24,339 bases of DNA from an uncultured Eubacteriales bacterium (GTDB lineage Bacteria; Bacillota; Clostridia; Christensenellales; Aristaeellaceae). The notes below the pieces were generated by a model that was not told where the DNA came from, did no database searches, and saw only the letters and a list, made by a program, of their open reading frames with translations. Shown piece by piece: positions 15,178 to 23,992 of the stretch; the first letter of the stretch is position 1, and each line of letters starts with the position of its first letter. The stretch spans positions 1 to 24,339 of the forward strand of contig USCR01000021.1 in assembly GCA_900553295.1 (NCBI GenBank). The letters run 5' to 3'. A program made the position numbers and the translations under genes.

Positions 15178-17013
15178 ATGGACTTTCTGCCTATGCCCCA
15201 CCATGTGACCCATGGGGAGGGGAGCTTTGCCCTGGGCTGGCGCACGCCCATCAATCTGGTGGATACGCAGCCCTCGGCGCTGCTGTACGCGCAGATGTTG
15301 CGCCAGGCGGTGGAGGAGTTCACCGGCCTGCGCCTGCGCCTGCTGCGGGGCTGTGCACACAGCGGGGAAATTACCCTGACCCAGGACAGCGGCCTGCCCG
15401 GGGATACCTACCGGCTTTCGGTAGCGCCGGAGGGCGTCACCGTGCGTGGCGGCAGTGATGAGGCGCTGCTTCACGGCATCATGACCCTGCGGCAATGGAT
15501 ACAGCGCCATGGCTCCGCGCTCCCTGCCCTGGAGGTGGAGGACGCGCCGGACATGCCCAATCGCGGCTATTACCTGGATTGCTCCCGGGGCCGGGTACCC
15601 ACCCTGGAAACCCTGAAAAAGACCGCGGACCTGCTGTGCTGCTACAAGATCAATCAGTGGCAGCTCTATGTGGAACATACTTATCTTTTCCGCAACCTCA
15701 GCGAGGCCTGGCGGGAGGATACGCCCCTCACGGCCGAGGAAATCATGGAGCTGGACGCCTACTGCCGGGCCAGGCACATTGAGCTGGTGCCCTCCCTGTC
15801 CAGCTTCGGGCACATGTATGAGATCCTGTCCACCAAGACCTGCGCGGAGCTGTGCGAGCTGCGGGATGCGGAAAAGGTTCCCTTCAGCTACACCTACGCG
15901 GGGGAGCATCATACCCTGAATGTCTCCCATCCCGGGGCCATGGATTTCATCAAGGGGCTGATTACCGAATACCGGGCGCTGTTCACCAGCGACAAGTTTA
16001 ACATCTGCTGTGATGAGACCTTTGACTTGGGCAAGGACCGCAGCAGTGCCCTGGCCAAGGAGAAGGGCGAGCACGCCCTGTATATGGCGCATGTGACGGA
16101 GCTGTGCCGGTGGCTTTTGTCCCAGGGCGTCACCCCCATGTTCTGGGGGGACATCATGTGGCGGCATCCCGAAGCCTACGCGGAGATTCCCCAGGGGGTG
16201 ATCTGCCTGAACTGGGGCTACCTGCCCAACCAGCGGGAAAACGAGATCCGCGACCTGGCGCAGATGGGGGCGGTACAATATGCCTGCCCCGGGGTGTGCA
16301 CCTGGAAACAACTGGTGCCCCTGCTGCGCTACGGCTTCAGCAACAATCGGGTCATGTGCGCCCATGCCCACAAGTACCATGCCATCGGTATGCTGAACAC
16401 GGACTGGGGCGACTATGGGCACCTGTGCCAGCCGGCCTTCTCTGTGCCGGGCATCCTGTATGGCGCGGCCTTTGCCTGGAACGCCAACGGGCTGGACTAC
16501 GAGGAGGTTAACCGCGCCATCTCTTTCCTGGCCTTTGGTGACCGTTCCGGCCGCTTCATGGAGGCCTTTGACGCGCTGTCCTTCCACGAGGTATTTGACT
16601 GGTTCCATACCGTGCGCTGGATTGAGGCCGGGGACGCGGCCAAACGCCACGCCATTTATAACGATCCCGAGCTGAAACTGGCGGGCTTGGCAGAGGCCAA
16701 TGCCCAGGTGAACGCGGCCCTGGCGCAGCTACGGGAGGCCTCGGTGGAGCTGGACAGCGCGCACCGGAGCATCCTCCACGACCTGGACCTGGCCGCCGAA
16801 GGGGTAAAGCTCCTCAACGACCTGGGCTGCTATGTGGGCGCGGTGGAGGAAGGGCGGGACCTGCCCCACCGGGAAGGCCCCGAGCTGGCCTCCGCCCTGG
16901 AGAGCTGGTATCACGCCTATGTGGAGAATTGGCGCCGTGTCTCCAAGGAAAGCACCCTGGCCCGCACCCGCAAGGTCATCTGCGCCTGGGCGGATTATCT
17001 CAGGGGAAGATAA
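15178..17013 (+). CDS. GH20-type beta-N-acetylhexosaminidase (611 aa)
   Basis: GH20 enzymes remove terminal beta-GlcNAc or GalNAc by substrate-assisted catalysis. The N-terminal 125 residues form a GH20b-like alpha/beta domain (VRGGSDEALLHGIMTLRQWI). The barrel follows, with DMPNRGYYLDCSRGRVPT and the catalytic Asp-Glu pair D279-E280 in NICCDETFDLGKDRS. A Trp-rich substrate pocket (MFWGDIMW, NTDWGDYG) follows. The C-terminal 130 residues are helical. No signal peptide is seen, so it works inside the cell on imported sugars. GGAGGAAG precedes the ATG, overlapping the end of the GH38 gene. It is the last gene before a strong terminator. Specificity for GlcNAc rather than GalNAc is inferred from the mannosidase neighbours. 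Confidence 0.87.
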   Translation: MDFLPMPHHVTHGEGSFALGWRTPINLVDTQPSALLYAQMLRQAVEEFTGLRLRLLRGCAHSGEITLTQDSGLPGDTYRLSVAPEGVTVRGGSDEALLHGIMTLRQWIQRHGSALPALEVEDAPDMPNRGYYLDCSRGRVPTLETLKKTADLLCCYKINQWQLYVEHTYLFRNLSEAWREDTPLTAEEIMELDAYCRARHIELVPSLSSFGHMYEILSTKTCAELCELRDAEKVPFSYTYAGEHHTLNVSHPGAMDFIKGLITEYRALFTSDKFNICCDETFDLGKDRSSALAKEKGEHALYMAHVTELCRWLLSQGVTPMFWGDIMWRHPEAYAEIPQGVICLNWGYLPNQRENEIRDLAQMGAVQYACPGVCTWKQLVPLLRYGFSNNRVMCAHAHKYHAIGMLNTDWGDYGHLCQPAFSVPGILYGAAFAWNANGLDYEEVNRAISFLAFGDRSGRFMEAFDALSFHEVFDWFHTVRWIEAGDAAKRHAIYNDPELKLAGLAEANAQVNAALAQLREASVELDSAHRSILHDLDLAAEGVKLLNDLGCYVGAVEEGRDLPHREGPELASALESWYHAYVENWRRVSKESTLARTRKVICAWADYLRGR

Positions 17014-17027
17014 AAGCGCATGGCATT

Positions 17028-17064
17028 GCGCCCTGGCCTCCTTTTTGGGGGCCAGGGCGCCTTT
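17028..17064 (+). terminator. Rho-independent terminator after the glycan operon
   Basis: A perfect 11-bp stem (GCGCCCTGGCC/GGCCAGGGCGC, 17028-17038 with 17050-17060) encloses an 11-base loop and is followed by CTTTG. It lies 15 bases after the GH20 stop and separates the sugar operon from the sporulation cluster. Confidence 0.8.
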
Positions 17065-17136
17065 GCGTCTGTGGGGTCTATCCTGTGCCACCTGCGCGTA
17101 TGCTTTTCTGTGACAGAACAGCGAGGTGAAGGGAAT

Positions 17137-17397
17137 ATGCGGCAGGCCCCTTTGTTTCCCCCGGAGGTGACGGGGAATATACCCAGGATAACCCTGCTGG
17201 GCGGTGACACGGCCCACATTGAGCAGCACCAGGGACTGATTACCTACCAGAACGATCAAATGACCTTCCGCACAGCCCAGGGGGAAGTGACCCTCACGGG
17301 AAAGGGGCTGCATTTTCTGCGCTATACTGCTCAGGAAGCCACGGTGGGCGGGGTGATTGAATCCCTGCGGCTGGAAAGGCGGGGCACGGGCAAATGA
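17137..17397 (+). CDS. yqfC: Sporulation protein YqfC (86 aa)
   Basis: YqfC is a small conserved protein of spore formers, made in the mother cell in B. subtilis and encoded next to yqfD. The sequence shows the usual pattern: an N-terminal PxVTGNIPRITLLGG segment, then IEQHQGLITYQNDQ and GEVTLTGKGLHFLRY, a beta-rich domain related to YabP. Size matches the family (about 90 residues). The ATG at 17137 has GAGGTGAAGGG upstream. Longer upstream readings in this frame cross the terminator of the previous operon and are rejected. Its stop overlaps the yqfD start (ATGA), indicating coupled translation. A promoter should lie in 17061-17125, but I could not identify one with confidence. Confidence 0.87.
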   Translation: MRQAPLFPPEVTGNIPRITLLGGDTAHIEQHQGLITYQNDQMTFRTAQGEVTLTGKGLHFLRYTAQEATVGGVIESLRLERRGTGK

Positions 17398-18551
17398 AGG
17401 ATCACTTTTTGCGGCGCTTCCAGGTGGAGGGCCTGAACCTGGAGAAGCTCCTGCGCCTTGCCGCGGAGCGGGAGATGGATCTGCTGCAGGTCAGGCGCAG
17501 TGGCAGGCGCATGACCGGCCTGGTTGCGGAAAAACGTTTGCCGGAGCTGGAAGAACTGGCGGCCCAGGGTGGTTGGGCCCTTCGCCTGGGGGGATATGCG
17601 GGGCTCAGCCGCTGGCGGGAACGCCTGAAGGCGCGCTGGGTGGTATGCGCGTTGGTGCTCCTGGCACTGGGCGGGGTGCTGCTTTCCATGCAGATGATCT
17701 GGGCGGTGGAGCTCATCGACGCGGGCACCTATGCGGGAGACGTGCGCGCTTTTCTGGAGGAAGCGGGCGTCCGGCCCTTTATATGGAAATCCCGGGTGGA
17801 TACGGCAGCGCTGAAGGAGGCGCTGGAATGGCGCTACCCCAAGGTGGCCTGGGTGGAGGTGGGCTGGCGCGGCACGGTTTTGCAGGTGCGTCTGGTAGAA
17901 GGCACACCCATGGGTGAAACCGTGGACTGGCATGGCAGCCAGGACATTGTGGCCAGCCGGGATGGCGTGGTGGTCAGCGTAGTACCCCTGGCCGGAACCG
18001 CCATGTGCAAGCCAGGGGATACCGTGCGCCAGGGGCAGGTGCTCATTGCCGGTGAGGAACGGGAAGGTACCGACGGCACGCGGCCCGTGTCCGCCCGGGG
18101 AATCGTTATGGCCCGGGTATGGGAGGGAGCGCGGGTGCAGGTTTCCCTGCGGGAAAACCAGACAGAATATACGGGCGCGACCTTTCAGCGGCAGTATGTG
18201 AGCACCCCTTGGTTCAACCTCTGGCCCCGGGAAGAATCCGGCTTTGCGCAGCAGGATATACACGCGGAGATCATGCCCCTGGGCGGCCTGTTCCTTCCCC
18301 TATGGGTGCGCCGGGAAACCTGCCTGGAGGCGCAGGTGACCGTCACATGGCGGGACCTGGACCAGGCAAAAGCTGAGGCTGGGCTTGCCGCCCTGCGGGC
18401 GCTGGGACAAAAGATCGGACGAAATGAGGTTTTCGTTGACAAATGGGTAGATTATTGTATGATAGAGGGTGAGATACTAGAGGCTGTCGCCATGGGGGAA
18501 CGGCGGATCGACATCGGCCGGTCCGAACCCCGCACGGACGGCGGCGTATAG
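17394..18551 (+). CDS. yqfD: Sporulation protein YqfD (385 aa)
   Basis: YqfD (SpoIV-associated family) is a membrane protein of the sporulating mother cell. Its molecular role is not well defined. About 80 N-terminal cytoplasmic residues precede one membrane segment (WVVCALVLLALGGVLLSMQMIW, about 82-103). The rest is a large beta-rich outer domain containing KSRVDTAALKEALEWRYPKVAWVEVGWRGT and GTAMCKPGDTVRQGQVLI, both typical for the family. Length is normal. It is fused by overlap to yqfC and followed 72 bases later by phoH. Confidence 0.9.
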   Translation: MKDHFLRRFQVEGLNLEKLLRLAAEREMDLLQVRRSGRRMTGLVAEKRLPELEELAAQGGWALRLGGYAGLSRWRERLKARWVVCALVLLALGGVLLSMQMIWAVELIDAGTYAGDVRAFLEEAGVRPFIWKSRVDTAALKEALEWRYPKVAWVEVGWRGTVLQVRLVEGTPMGETVDWHGSQDIVASRDGVVVSVVPLAGTAMCKPGDTVRQGQVLIAGEEREGTDGTRPVSARGIVMARVWEGARVQVSLRENQTEYTGATFQRQYVSTPWFNLWPREESGFAQQDIHAEIMPLGGLFLPLWVRRETCLEAQVTVTWRDLDQAKAEAGLAALRALGQKIGRNEVFVDKWVDYCMIEGEILEAVAMGERRIDIGRSEPRTDGGV

Positions 18552-18623
18552 CCCGCATGGCCGCACGGGCACGGATGGTGCGCGAAACCTACGCGCTGAT
18601 ACCGTGGGTTTGCGGCGAGAAGA

Positions 18624-19616
18624 ATGGAGGACGCATATTTGGCACAAGCAAAACAGATGATGCTTTCCGTGGAATCCATGGATGCATACATGTCACTGTT
18701 TGGACTCAACGATCAAAACATGGCGCTGATTGAGCAGGAGTGCAACGTTACGGTGGCCCTGCGCGGCAACGAGCTCATCATTTCCGGTGAGGCGGAGGAT
18801 GTGGAGCTGGCATCGTCGGTATTGGAGAAGCTATTGGATATGCTCCGCCGGCACGAGCAGATGGACCGCGCGCGCATTCGCTACGCCATTGCCCTGGCCA
18901 GGGATGGCAAGGTGGACATGATTGACGACATCCTCAAAAGCGTGGTGGCTATCACCCACCGGGGCAAACAGATCCGCTGCAAAACCCTGGGCCAACAGAC
19001 CTACGTGCAAACGATCCGGGATCACGATTTGACCTTTGCAGTGGGGCCTGCGGGCACGGGCAAAACCTACCTGGCCATGGCGCTGGCTGTGGTGGCGCTG
19101 AAAAACAAAGAGGTGGAGCGTATTGTGCTCACCCGGCCGGCGGTGGAGGCGGGCGAAAAGCTGGGCTTTCTGCCTGGCGACCTGACCCAGAAGGTGGACC
19201 CTTACCTGCGGCCGCTCTATGACGCCCTGTATGACTTTATGGGCGTGGACAGCTATCAGAAGCTGGTGGAGCGGGGCGTGGTGGAGGTGGCGCCGCTGGC
19301 CTACATGCGCGGGCGTACCCTCTCGGATTCCTTCATTATTCTGGATGAAGCCCAGAACACGACCACGGAACAGATGAAAATGTTTCTCACCCGCCTGGGC
19401 TTCCGCTCCAAGGCGGTAGTGACCGGTGACCTGACCCAGACCGATCTTCCCGGCGCGCGGCGGTCCGGGCTCAGCGAGGCCATTGAGGTGCTGCGGGATA
19501 TTCCCGCCATTGGCATGGCGTACCTGACCAGCCGGGATGTGGTGCGCCATGAGCTGGTGCAGCAGATTGTGGACGCCTATGCGGCGTACGACCGTCGTGC
19601 AAAGGAGAATGCCTGA
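18624..19616 (+). CDS. phoH: PhoH-family ATPase (330 aa)
   Basis: PhoH proteins are cytoplasmic P-loop ATPases thought to act in RNA metabolism. They are almost always encoded next to ybeY. A KH-like N-terminal part (about 25-80, VTVALRGNELIISG) precedes the ATPase: Walker A GPAGTGKT (141-148), Walker B FIILDEAQNTT, and TGDLTQTDLPGARRSGL with the arginine-rich sensor region. The start is uncertain. The ATG at 18624 has a weak site, while a TTG at 18639 has GGAGG 8 bases upstream and may be the real start, giving 325 residues. The stop TGA overlaps the ATG of yqfF. Confidence 0.93.
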   Translation: MEDAYLAQAKQMMLSVESMDAYMSLFGLNDQNMALIEQECNVTVALRGNELIISGEAEDVELASSVLEKLLDMLRRHEQMDRARIRYAIALARDGKVDMIDDILKSVVAITHRGKQIRCKTLGQQTYVQTIRDHDLTFAVGPAGTGKTYLAMALAVVALKNKEVERIVLTRPAVEAGEKLGFLPGDLTQKVDPYLRPLYDALYDFMGVDSYQKLVERGVVEVAPLAYMRGRTLSDSFIILDEAQNTTTEQMKMFLTRLGFRSKAVVTGDLTQTDLPGARRSGLSEAIEVLRDIPAIGMAYLTSRDVVRHELVQQIVDAYAAYDRRAKENA

Positions 19617-22060
19617 TGCGGCCGAAAAAGCGTGGAGAAAAACTCCGCAAAAAGTGGGGACACAGAAGCCTGACCCAGTGGCTACGCAGCGCGGATGCCA
19701 AGTGCGCGCTGGTGGTGCTGGTGGGGGCGGTGCTGATGTTCGGGCTTTTTTGCGCTGTCAGTGCTCCAGAGCGGTACAGCCTGACGGTGGGGTCCATTTC
19801 CCACCAGACCATTACTGCCACCAAGGACGTGGTGGACGAGATTACCACCGAAAGCCGGCGCCAGGCGGCGGCGGACGCCGTGGAACCCACCTATCACTTT
19901 CAGGAGGGCGCATCGGAACAGGTACTCAGCGACCTGGCGGCGATTTTCGATGAGCTGCGTACCACGCAGCAGTATGGCCTTACCCTCCGCCGGGAGGGCG
20001 AAACGGATGCGCAGTTCCGTAACCGGGAGTTCACCGAAACGGAACTGGAGTATGCCCGGGGGCTGATTACCACCATCACCCTGTCCGATTACCAGATTGA
20101 AACGCTGTTGCGCACGGACACGGATACCATGGAGGAAATGATCTCCACGGTGACCACCGCCGTGCAGAACACCTTGAATACCACCATCCGTGAGGGACAG
20201 GTAACCCAGTCCATCAACAATATCTTGCAGATCGTGGGCTACCGGGTGGAGACCTCGCTGTTCCAGAATATTGTGCCCACGGTGCTGAAAAGCTGCATTG
20301 CCCCCAACATGGTGATTGACCAGGAGGCCACGGAGCTTGCCCGGCAAAAGGCACGGGACGCGGTGGAGCCGGTGGTGTATCTCCAGGGGCAAAACATCAT
20401 CCGCGAGGGTGAGCGGGTCAGCCGCAACCAGGTGGAAATGCTCCGTGCGCTGGGCATGCTGCAGGATAACGCCTACGACTATTCCGTTTATGCCGGGGCG
20501 GCGCTGCTGGTGGCGGCCGGGATGGCGGTGCTGCTGGCGCTGCTGCGCCTGCTGGATCAGCAGCTGCTGCACGACCTGCGGGGCCTGATGGTGCTGATGA
20601 CCGTTCTGGTGATTACCATGGGCCTGTGCATGCTCTGCGTCAAGGGATTGAACGCATACCTGGCGCCCATTACCATGGCGGCCATGATGCTAACGGGCTT
20701 GCTGGGGGTGCCGGTGGGCATTGCGTCCATTGCCCCCATGGCGCTGATGGTCAGCGGCGTTACGGCGGGGGGCAACGGCAATTATTCCACGGAAATGGTG
20801 CATCTGCTGGTGATGGGCATCGTCAGCGGTACGCTGTCAGTGGTGTTCCTGCGGGAAAAGCCCCAGCGTGTCCGCGTGGCGGTATGCGGCCTGGTGGCGG
20901 CAATCAGCAACGCAGTGCTGCTGGTGGCCATGGAGCTGATGACATCCAATGCCATGGATGACGTGGTCAACAACGTGGCCTGGGCCATGGGCGGCGGTAT
21001 GGCCAGCGGCTTGATGGCCCTGGCGCTGCAACCCGTTTTTGAAACAACCTTCAACCTGGCCACGCCCAGCAAGCTGCTGGAGCTGGCAAATCCCAATCAA
21101 CCCCTGTTGCGGCGGCTGCTGCTGGAGGCTCCGGGCACGTATCATCACTCCATCATTGTGGCCAATTTGTCCGAAGCGGCTGCGGAAAAAATCGGCGCGA
21201 ATCCCTTGCTGGCCCGCACGGGTGCTTATTTCCACGACGTGGGCAAGCTCAAGCGGCCGCTGTATTTCAAGGAAAACCAGATGGGGGAAAATCCCCATGA
21301 CCATACGGACCCCTATGTTTCCGCGGCCATTGTGACCACCCACACCCGGGATGGCTTGCAGTTGGCGCAGAAGTACCGCCTGCCCATGGAGATCCAGAAG
21401 ATCATTGTGGAGCACCATGGAGACACGCCGGTGATGTTCTTCTACCATAAGGCGTTGCAGCAGGCCAATGGCAAGCCGGTGGACATTGCGGACTTCCGCT
21501 ATGACGGCGCCCGTCCCACCAGCAAGGAAAGCGCCATCGTCATGCTGGCGGATACCATTGAAGCGGCAGTACGCTCCATGCCCGATCCCACCCCCCAGGC
21601 CATTGAGCGCTTTATTGAGCGTCTGGTGCGGGGAAAGCTGGAGGATGGGCAGCTAAGCAACTCCCCCCTGACCCTGCGGGATATTGACGGCATTTGCGAA
21701 GCCTTTGCCAAGGTGCTCAATGGTGTGTTCCACGAGCGTATCGAATACCCCTCCACGCCTGTGCCCAAGCGTGACCCCTTCTTCCTGAATCAGCGGGAAG
21801 AGGAACAGCGGGCTGCTGCGGAACATCACGAGGCCAAGACCACCGGGGAGACTGCCCAGGCGCAGACGGCGCCCAAGGAAGCCAAGGAAACCAAGGCCGC
21901 CGCTGCCGATGCGCCCAAGGGGGAAGCCCAGCCACAACCTGTGCCGGAAAAGCAAGCCTATGAGGAACCCGAGGCAGAGAAGGTAAACGTGGAGTTCAAC
22001 GAGGAAGTGCCCGCGCTCTCGGAAAGGACGGAGGACCATGATCCTGCTATGGGAGATTGA
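19616..22060 (+). CDS. pgpH: YqfF/PgpH-type 7TM-HD phosphodiesterase, probably cyclic-di-AMP specific (814 aa)
   Basis: PgpH-type proteins degrade cyclic-di-AMP at the membrane. Order: a cytoplasmic N-terminus, one membrane segment (ALVVLVGAVLMFGLFCAV), an extracellular 7TMR-HDED domain (about 50-290), a seven-helix membrane bundle (about 290-470), and a cytoplasmic HD domain. The HD domain has H510-H511 in TYHHS and H540-D541 in YFHDVGKLKRP, with a later EHHGD motif, so the metal site is complete. After about residue 715 comes a roughly 100-residue tail rich in Ala, Glu, Lys and Gln, which appears to have no counterpart in the shorter B. subtilis protein. The end overlaps the ybeY-cdd start by 23 bases. 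Confidence 0.92.
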   Translation: MRPKKRGEKLRKKWGHRSLTQWLRSADAKCALVVLVGAVLMFGLFCAVSAPERYSLTVGSISHQTITATKDVVDEITTESRRQAAADAVEPTYHFQEGASEQVLSDLAAIFDELRTTQQYGLTLRREGETDAQFRNREFTETELEYARGLITTITLSDYQIETLLRTDTDTMEEMISTVTTAVQNTLNTTIREGQVTQSINNILQIVGYRVETSLFQNIVPTVLKSCIAPNMVIDQEATELARQKARDAVEPVVYLQGQNIIREGERVSRNQVEMLRALGMLQDNAYDYSVYAGAALLVAAGMAVLLALLRLLDQQLLHDLRGLMVLMTVLVITMGLCMLCVKGLNAYLAPITMAAMMLTGLLGVPVGIASIAPMALMVSGVTAGGNGNYSTEMVHLLVMGIVSGTLSVVFLREKPQRVRVAVCGLVAAISNAVLLVAMELMTSNAMDDVVNNVAWAMGGGMASGLMALALQPVFETTFNLATPSKLLELANPNQPLLRRLLLEAPGTYHHSIIVANLSEAAAEKIGANPLLARTGAYFHDVGKLKRPLYFKENQMGENPHDHTDPYVSAAIVTTHTRDGLQLAQKYRLPMEIQKIIVEHHGDTPVMFFYHKALQQANGKPVDIADFRYDGARPTSKESAIVMLADTIEAAVRSMPDPTPQAIERFIERLVRGKLEDGQLSNSPLTLRDIDGICEAFAKVLNGVFHERIEYPSTPVPKRDPFFLNQREEEQRAAAEHHEAKTTGETAQAQTAPKEAKETKAAAADAPKGEAQPQPVPEKQAYEEPEAEKVNVEFNEEVPALSERTEDHDPAMGD

Positions 22061-22937
22061 CACGTCGGTGGAACCCAGGCTGCTGTCACTGATGCAGACG
22101 GCGGCAGACTGCGCCCTGTGGGCGGAAGGCGTGCGCCTGCCCTGCGTGGTCAATGTTCGCCTGTGCGGGGATGAGGACATCCGGGAGATCAACCGGGAAT
22201 ACCGGCAGACGGACCGCGCCACAGACGTGCTGTCCTTTCCCACGGTGAACTATCCCAAGGGCGTGACCGCCGGCCGGGCGGAGCGGCTCATTCGCCGGGA
22301 ATTGGATGACGAACTGGACGCCTGCATGCTGGGGGACCTGATTCTGTCCATTCCGCATGTGCTGGCCCAGGCGGAGGAATACGGACACTCCCCTGAGCGG
22401 GAGGCAGCCTATTTGCTGGTGCATGGGCTGTGCCACCTGATGGGCTATGACCACATGGTGGAGGATGAGAAAAAGGAGATGCGCGCCATGGAAGAAAAAA
22501 TTCTCAGCGCCGTGGGTATGGGCCGGGAGGAAACGCCGCAGGTCAGCGACGAAGCTTTGCTGGCGCTGGCACGTGCCGCCATGGAGCGGAGCTATTCCCC
22601 CTATTCCCGCTATCCGGTGGGCGCGGCGCTGCTGTGCGCCGATGGCCGGGTCTATCAGGGCTGCAACATTGAAAACGCTTCCTTCGGCCTGACCAACTGC
22701 GCCGAGCGCACGGCCCTGTTTAAGGCGGTCAGCGAAGGAGAACGGGAGTTTACGGCCATTGCCATTGCGGCCAAGGGGTCGGCGCCCTGGCCCTGCGGCG
22801 CGTGCCGCCAGGCCCTGCACGAGTTTGCGCCGAACATTCGGGTGCTGGTCACCTGGGGCGAAGGCGAACGCGCAGAGGCAGGGCTGCCGGATCTGCTGCC
22901 CAAGGGTTTTGGCCCCAAGGATCTGCCGCAGGCCTGA
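22038..22937 (+). CDS. ybeY-cdd: YbeY endoribonuclease fused to cytidine deaminase (299 aa)
   Basis: Residues 1-158 are YbeY, a zinc-dependent endoribonuclease needed for 16S rRNA 3' maturation. Seen are TDVLSFP, LGDLILS and the metal motif HGLCHLMGYDH (H129, H133, H139). Residues about 173-299 are a complete cytidine deaminase, which recycles cytidine and deoxycytidine. Seen are SYSPYSRYPVGAAL, GCNIENASFGLTNCAERTAL (C221, E223) and PCGACRQ (C253, C256). The linker (about 159-172, MGREETPQVSDEA) has no stop or frameshift. In B. subtilis and many Clostridia these are separate genes with dgkA between them. Here dgkA is absent from the cluster. CGGAGG lies 3 bases before the ATG. Confidence 0.93.
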   Translation: MILLWEIDTSVEPRLLSLMQTAADCALWAEGVRLPCVVNVRLCGDEDIREINREYRQTDRATDVLSFPTVNYPKGVTAGRAERLIRRELDDELDACMLGDLILSIPHVLAQAEEYGHSPEREAAYLLVHGLCHLMGYDHMVEDEKKEMRAMEEKILSAVGMGREETPQVSDEALLALARAAMERSYSPYSRYPVGAALLCADGRVYQGCNIENASFGLTNCAERTALFKAVSEGEREFTAIAIAAKGSAPWPCGACRQALHEFAPNIRVLVTWGEGERAEAGLPDLLPKGFGPKDLPQA

Positions 22938-22979
22938 GCCTTCGGCAAGAGCATCAAAAGAAACAGAGGAAGAGAATCT

Positions 22980-23864
22980 ATGGGATTTCATTCTGGCTTT
23001 ATCACCATTGTCGGCCGCCCCAACGTGGGAAAGTCCACGCTGATGAACGCCCTGGTGGGCGAGAAAGTGGCTATCGTTTCCAACCGTCCACAAACCACGC
23101 GCAACCGCATCATGGGCGTAATGACCCGCCCGGAGTGGCAGATTGTGTTTCTGGATACCCCCGGCATCCATCATCCCCGCACCAAGCTGGGAGAAAGCAT
23201 GATGCAATCCGTAAAGGACGCCATGGATGGCATGGATGGGCTGCTGACCCTGGTGGATGTTACCCAGGTGGGGGAGCAGGACCGGAAAATTGTCCGGGAG
23301 ATGGGGACGCGAAAGGTTCCCAAGGTGCTGGCGCTGAATAAGATTGACCTGGCGCCCAAGGAACGGCTGCTGACCCTGATGGCCTCCTTCGCCGATGCAG
23401 GCTATGACGCCTTGATTCCCATCAGCGCCAAAACCGGGGACGGCTTGCCTGACCTGGAAGCGCAACTGGTCAAAAACCTGCCCGAGGGTCCGAAATATTT
23501 CCCCGACGACATGATGACCGACCAGCCCGAACGCCAGATTTGCGCGGAGTTGATTCGGGAAAAGGCGCTGCTGCACCTGCGGGATGAGGTGCCCCATGGC
23601 ATTGGCGTGGAGATGATGGCCATGAACAAGGAAAGTGATGATTTCATGGAGATCCATGCCACCATCTACTGTGAGCGGGATGCCCACAAGGGCATTATCA
23701 TCGGCCGCCACGGGGCGATGCTCCAGCAAATTGGTACCGAAGCCCGGGCGGACATCGAAGCACTGCTGGGCATGCATGTAAACCTGAAGCTGTGGGTGAA
23801 GGTTCGCCCGGACTGGCGCAACCGCATGGACGACCTGCGCACCCTGGGTTACGATAACAAATAA
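22980..23864 (+). CDS. era: GTPase Era, ribosome assembly factor (294 aa)
   Basis: Era binds the 3' end of 16S rRNA and helps 30S assembly, in step with YbeY encoded just upstream. The GTPase domain shows G1 GRPNVGKST (12-20), G3 DTPG, and G4 NKID. The C-terminal KH domain contains IIGRHGAMLQQIGTEARADIE and LGMHVNLKLWVKVRPDWR. Length is normal and the protein is complete. AGAGGAAGAG precedes the ATG. The gap from ybeY-cdd is 42 bases with no terminator. The usual downstream recO is not seen; the region beyond is read on the other strand. Confidence 0.96.
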   Translation: MGFHSGFITIVGRPNVGKSTLMNALVGEKVAIVSNRPQTTRNRIMGVMTRPEWQIVFLDTPGIHHPRTKLGESMMQSVKDAMDGMDGLLTLVDVTQVGEQDRKIVREMGTRKVPKVLALNKIDLAPKERLLTLMASFADAGYDALIPISAKTGDGLPDLEAQLVKNLPEGPKYFPDDMMTDQPERQICAELIREKALLHLRDEVPHGIGVEMMAMNKESDDFMEIHATIYCERDAHKGIIIGRHGAMLQQIGTEARADIEALLGMHVNLKLWVKVRPDWRNRMDDLRTLGYDNK

Positions 23865-23885
23865 AAAAAGGAGCCTGTCCGGCTC
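23863..23885 (-). terminator. Minus-strand terminator abutting the era stop
   Basis: Read on the minus strand, GAGCC/GGCTC (23871-23875 with 23881-23885) with a 5-base loop is followed by C and seven T. The T run touches the era stop codon. On the plus strand the hairpin lacks a U tract, so it mainly stops leftward transcripts. Confidence 0.65.
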
Positions 23886-23890
23886 ATGGG

Positions 23891-23933
23891 AAAAAAGCGG
23901 GGCTGCGGTGCGCCGAAAAGGCGGCCGCAGCCC
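23891..23933 (-). terminator. Strong minus-strand terminator upstream of the previous one
   Basis: A perfect 9-bp stem (GGGCTGCGG/CCGCAGCCC, 23900-23908 with 23925-23933) has an inner CGCC/GGCG pairing. On the minus strand it is followed by CGC and six T. Two terminators in a row suggest active leftward transcription from the right edge. Confidence 0.7.
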
Positions 23934-23992
23934 TCACTGTTTATCAGCATGACCCTGCGTCTGCCCCGGTGCGCGCCACAGGCAACAAATAA

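Noticed and set aside
10966..16650. A 1894-codon open frame on the minus strand across four plus-strand genes.
   Set aside because: It is antisense to GH130, GH38 and GH20, all with intact catalytic motifs. Strong GC bias removes stop codons from the opposite strand; the translation is low in motifs and rich in His, Gly, Gln and Val, and looks non-natural.
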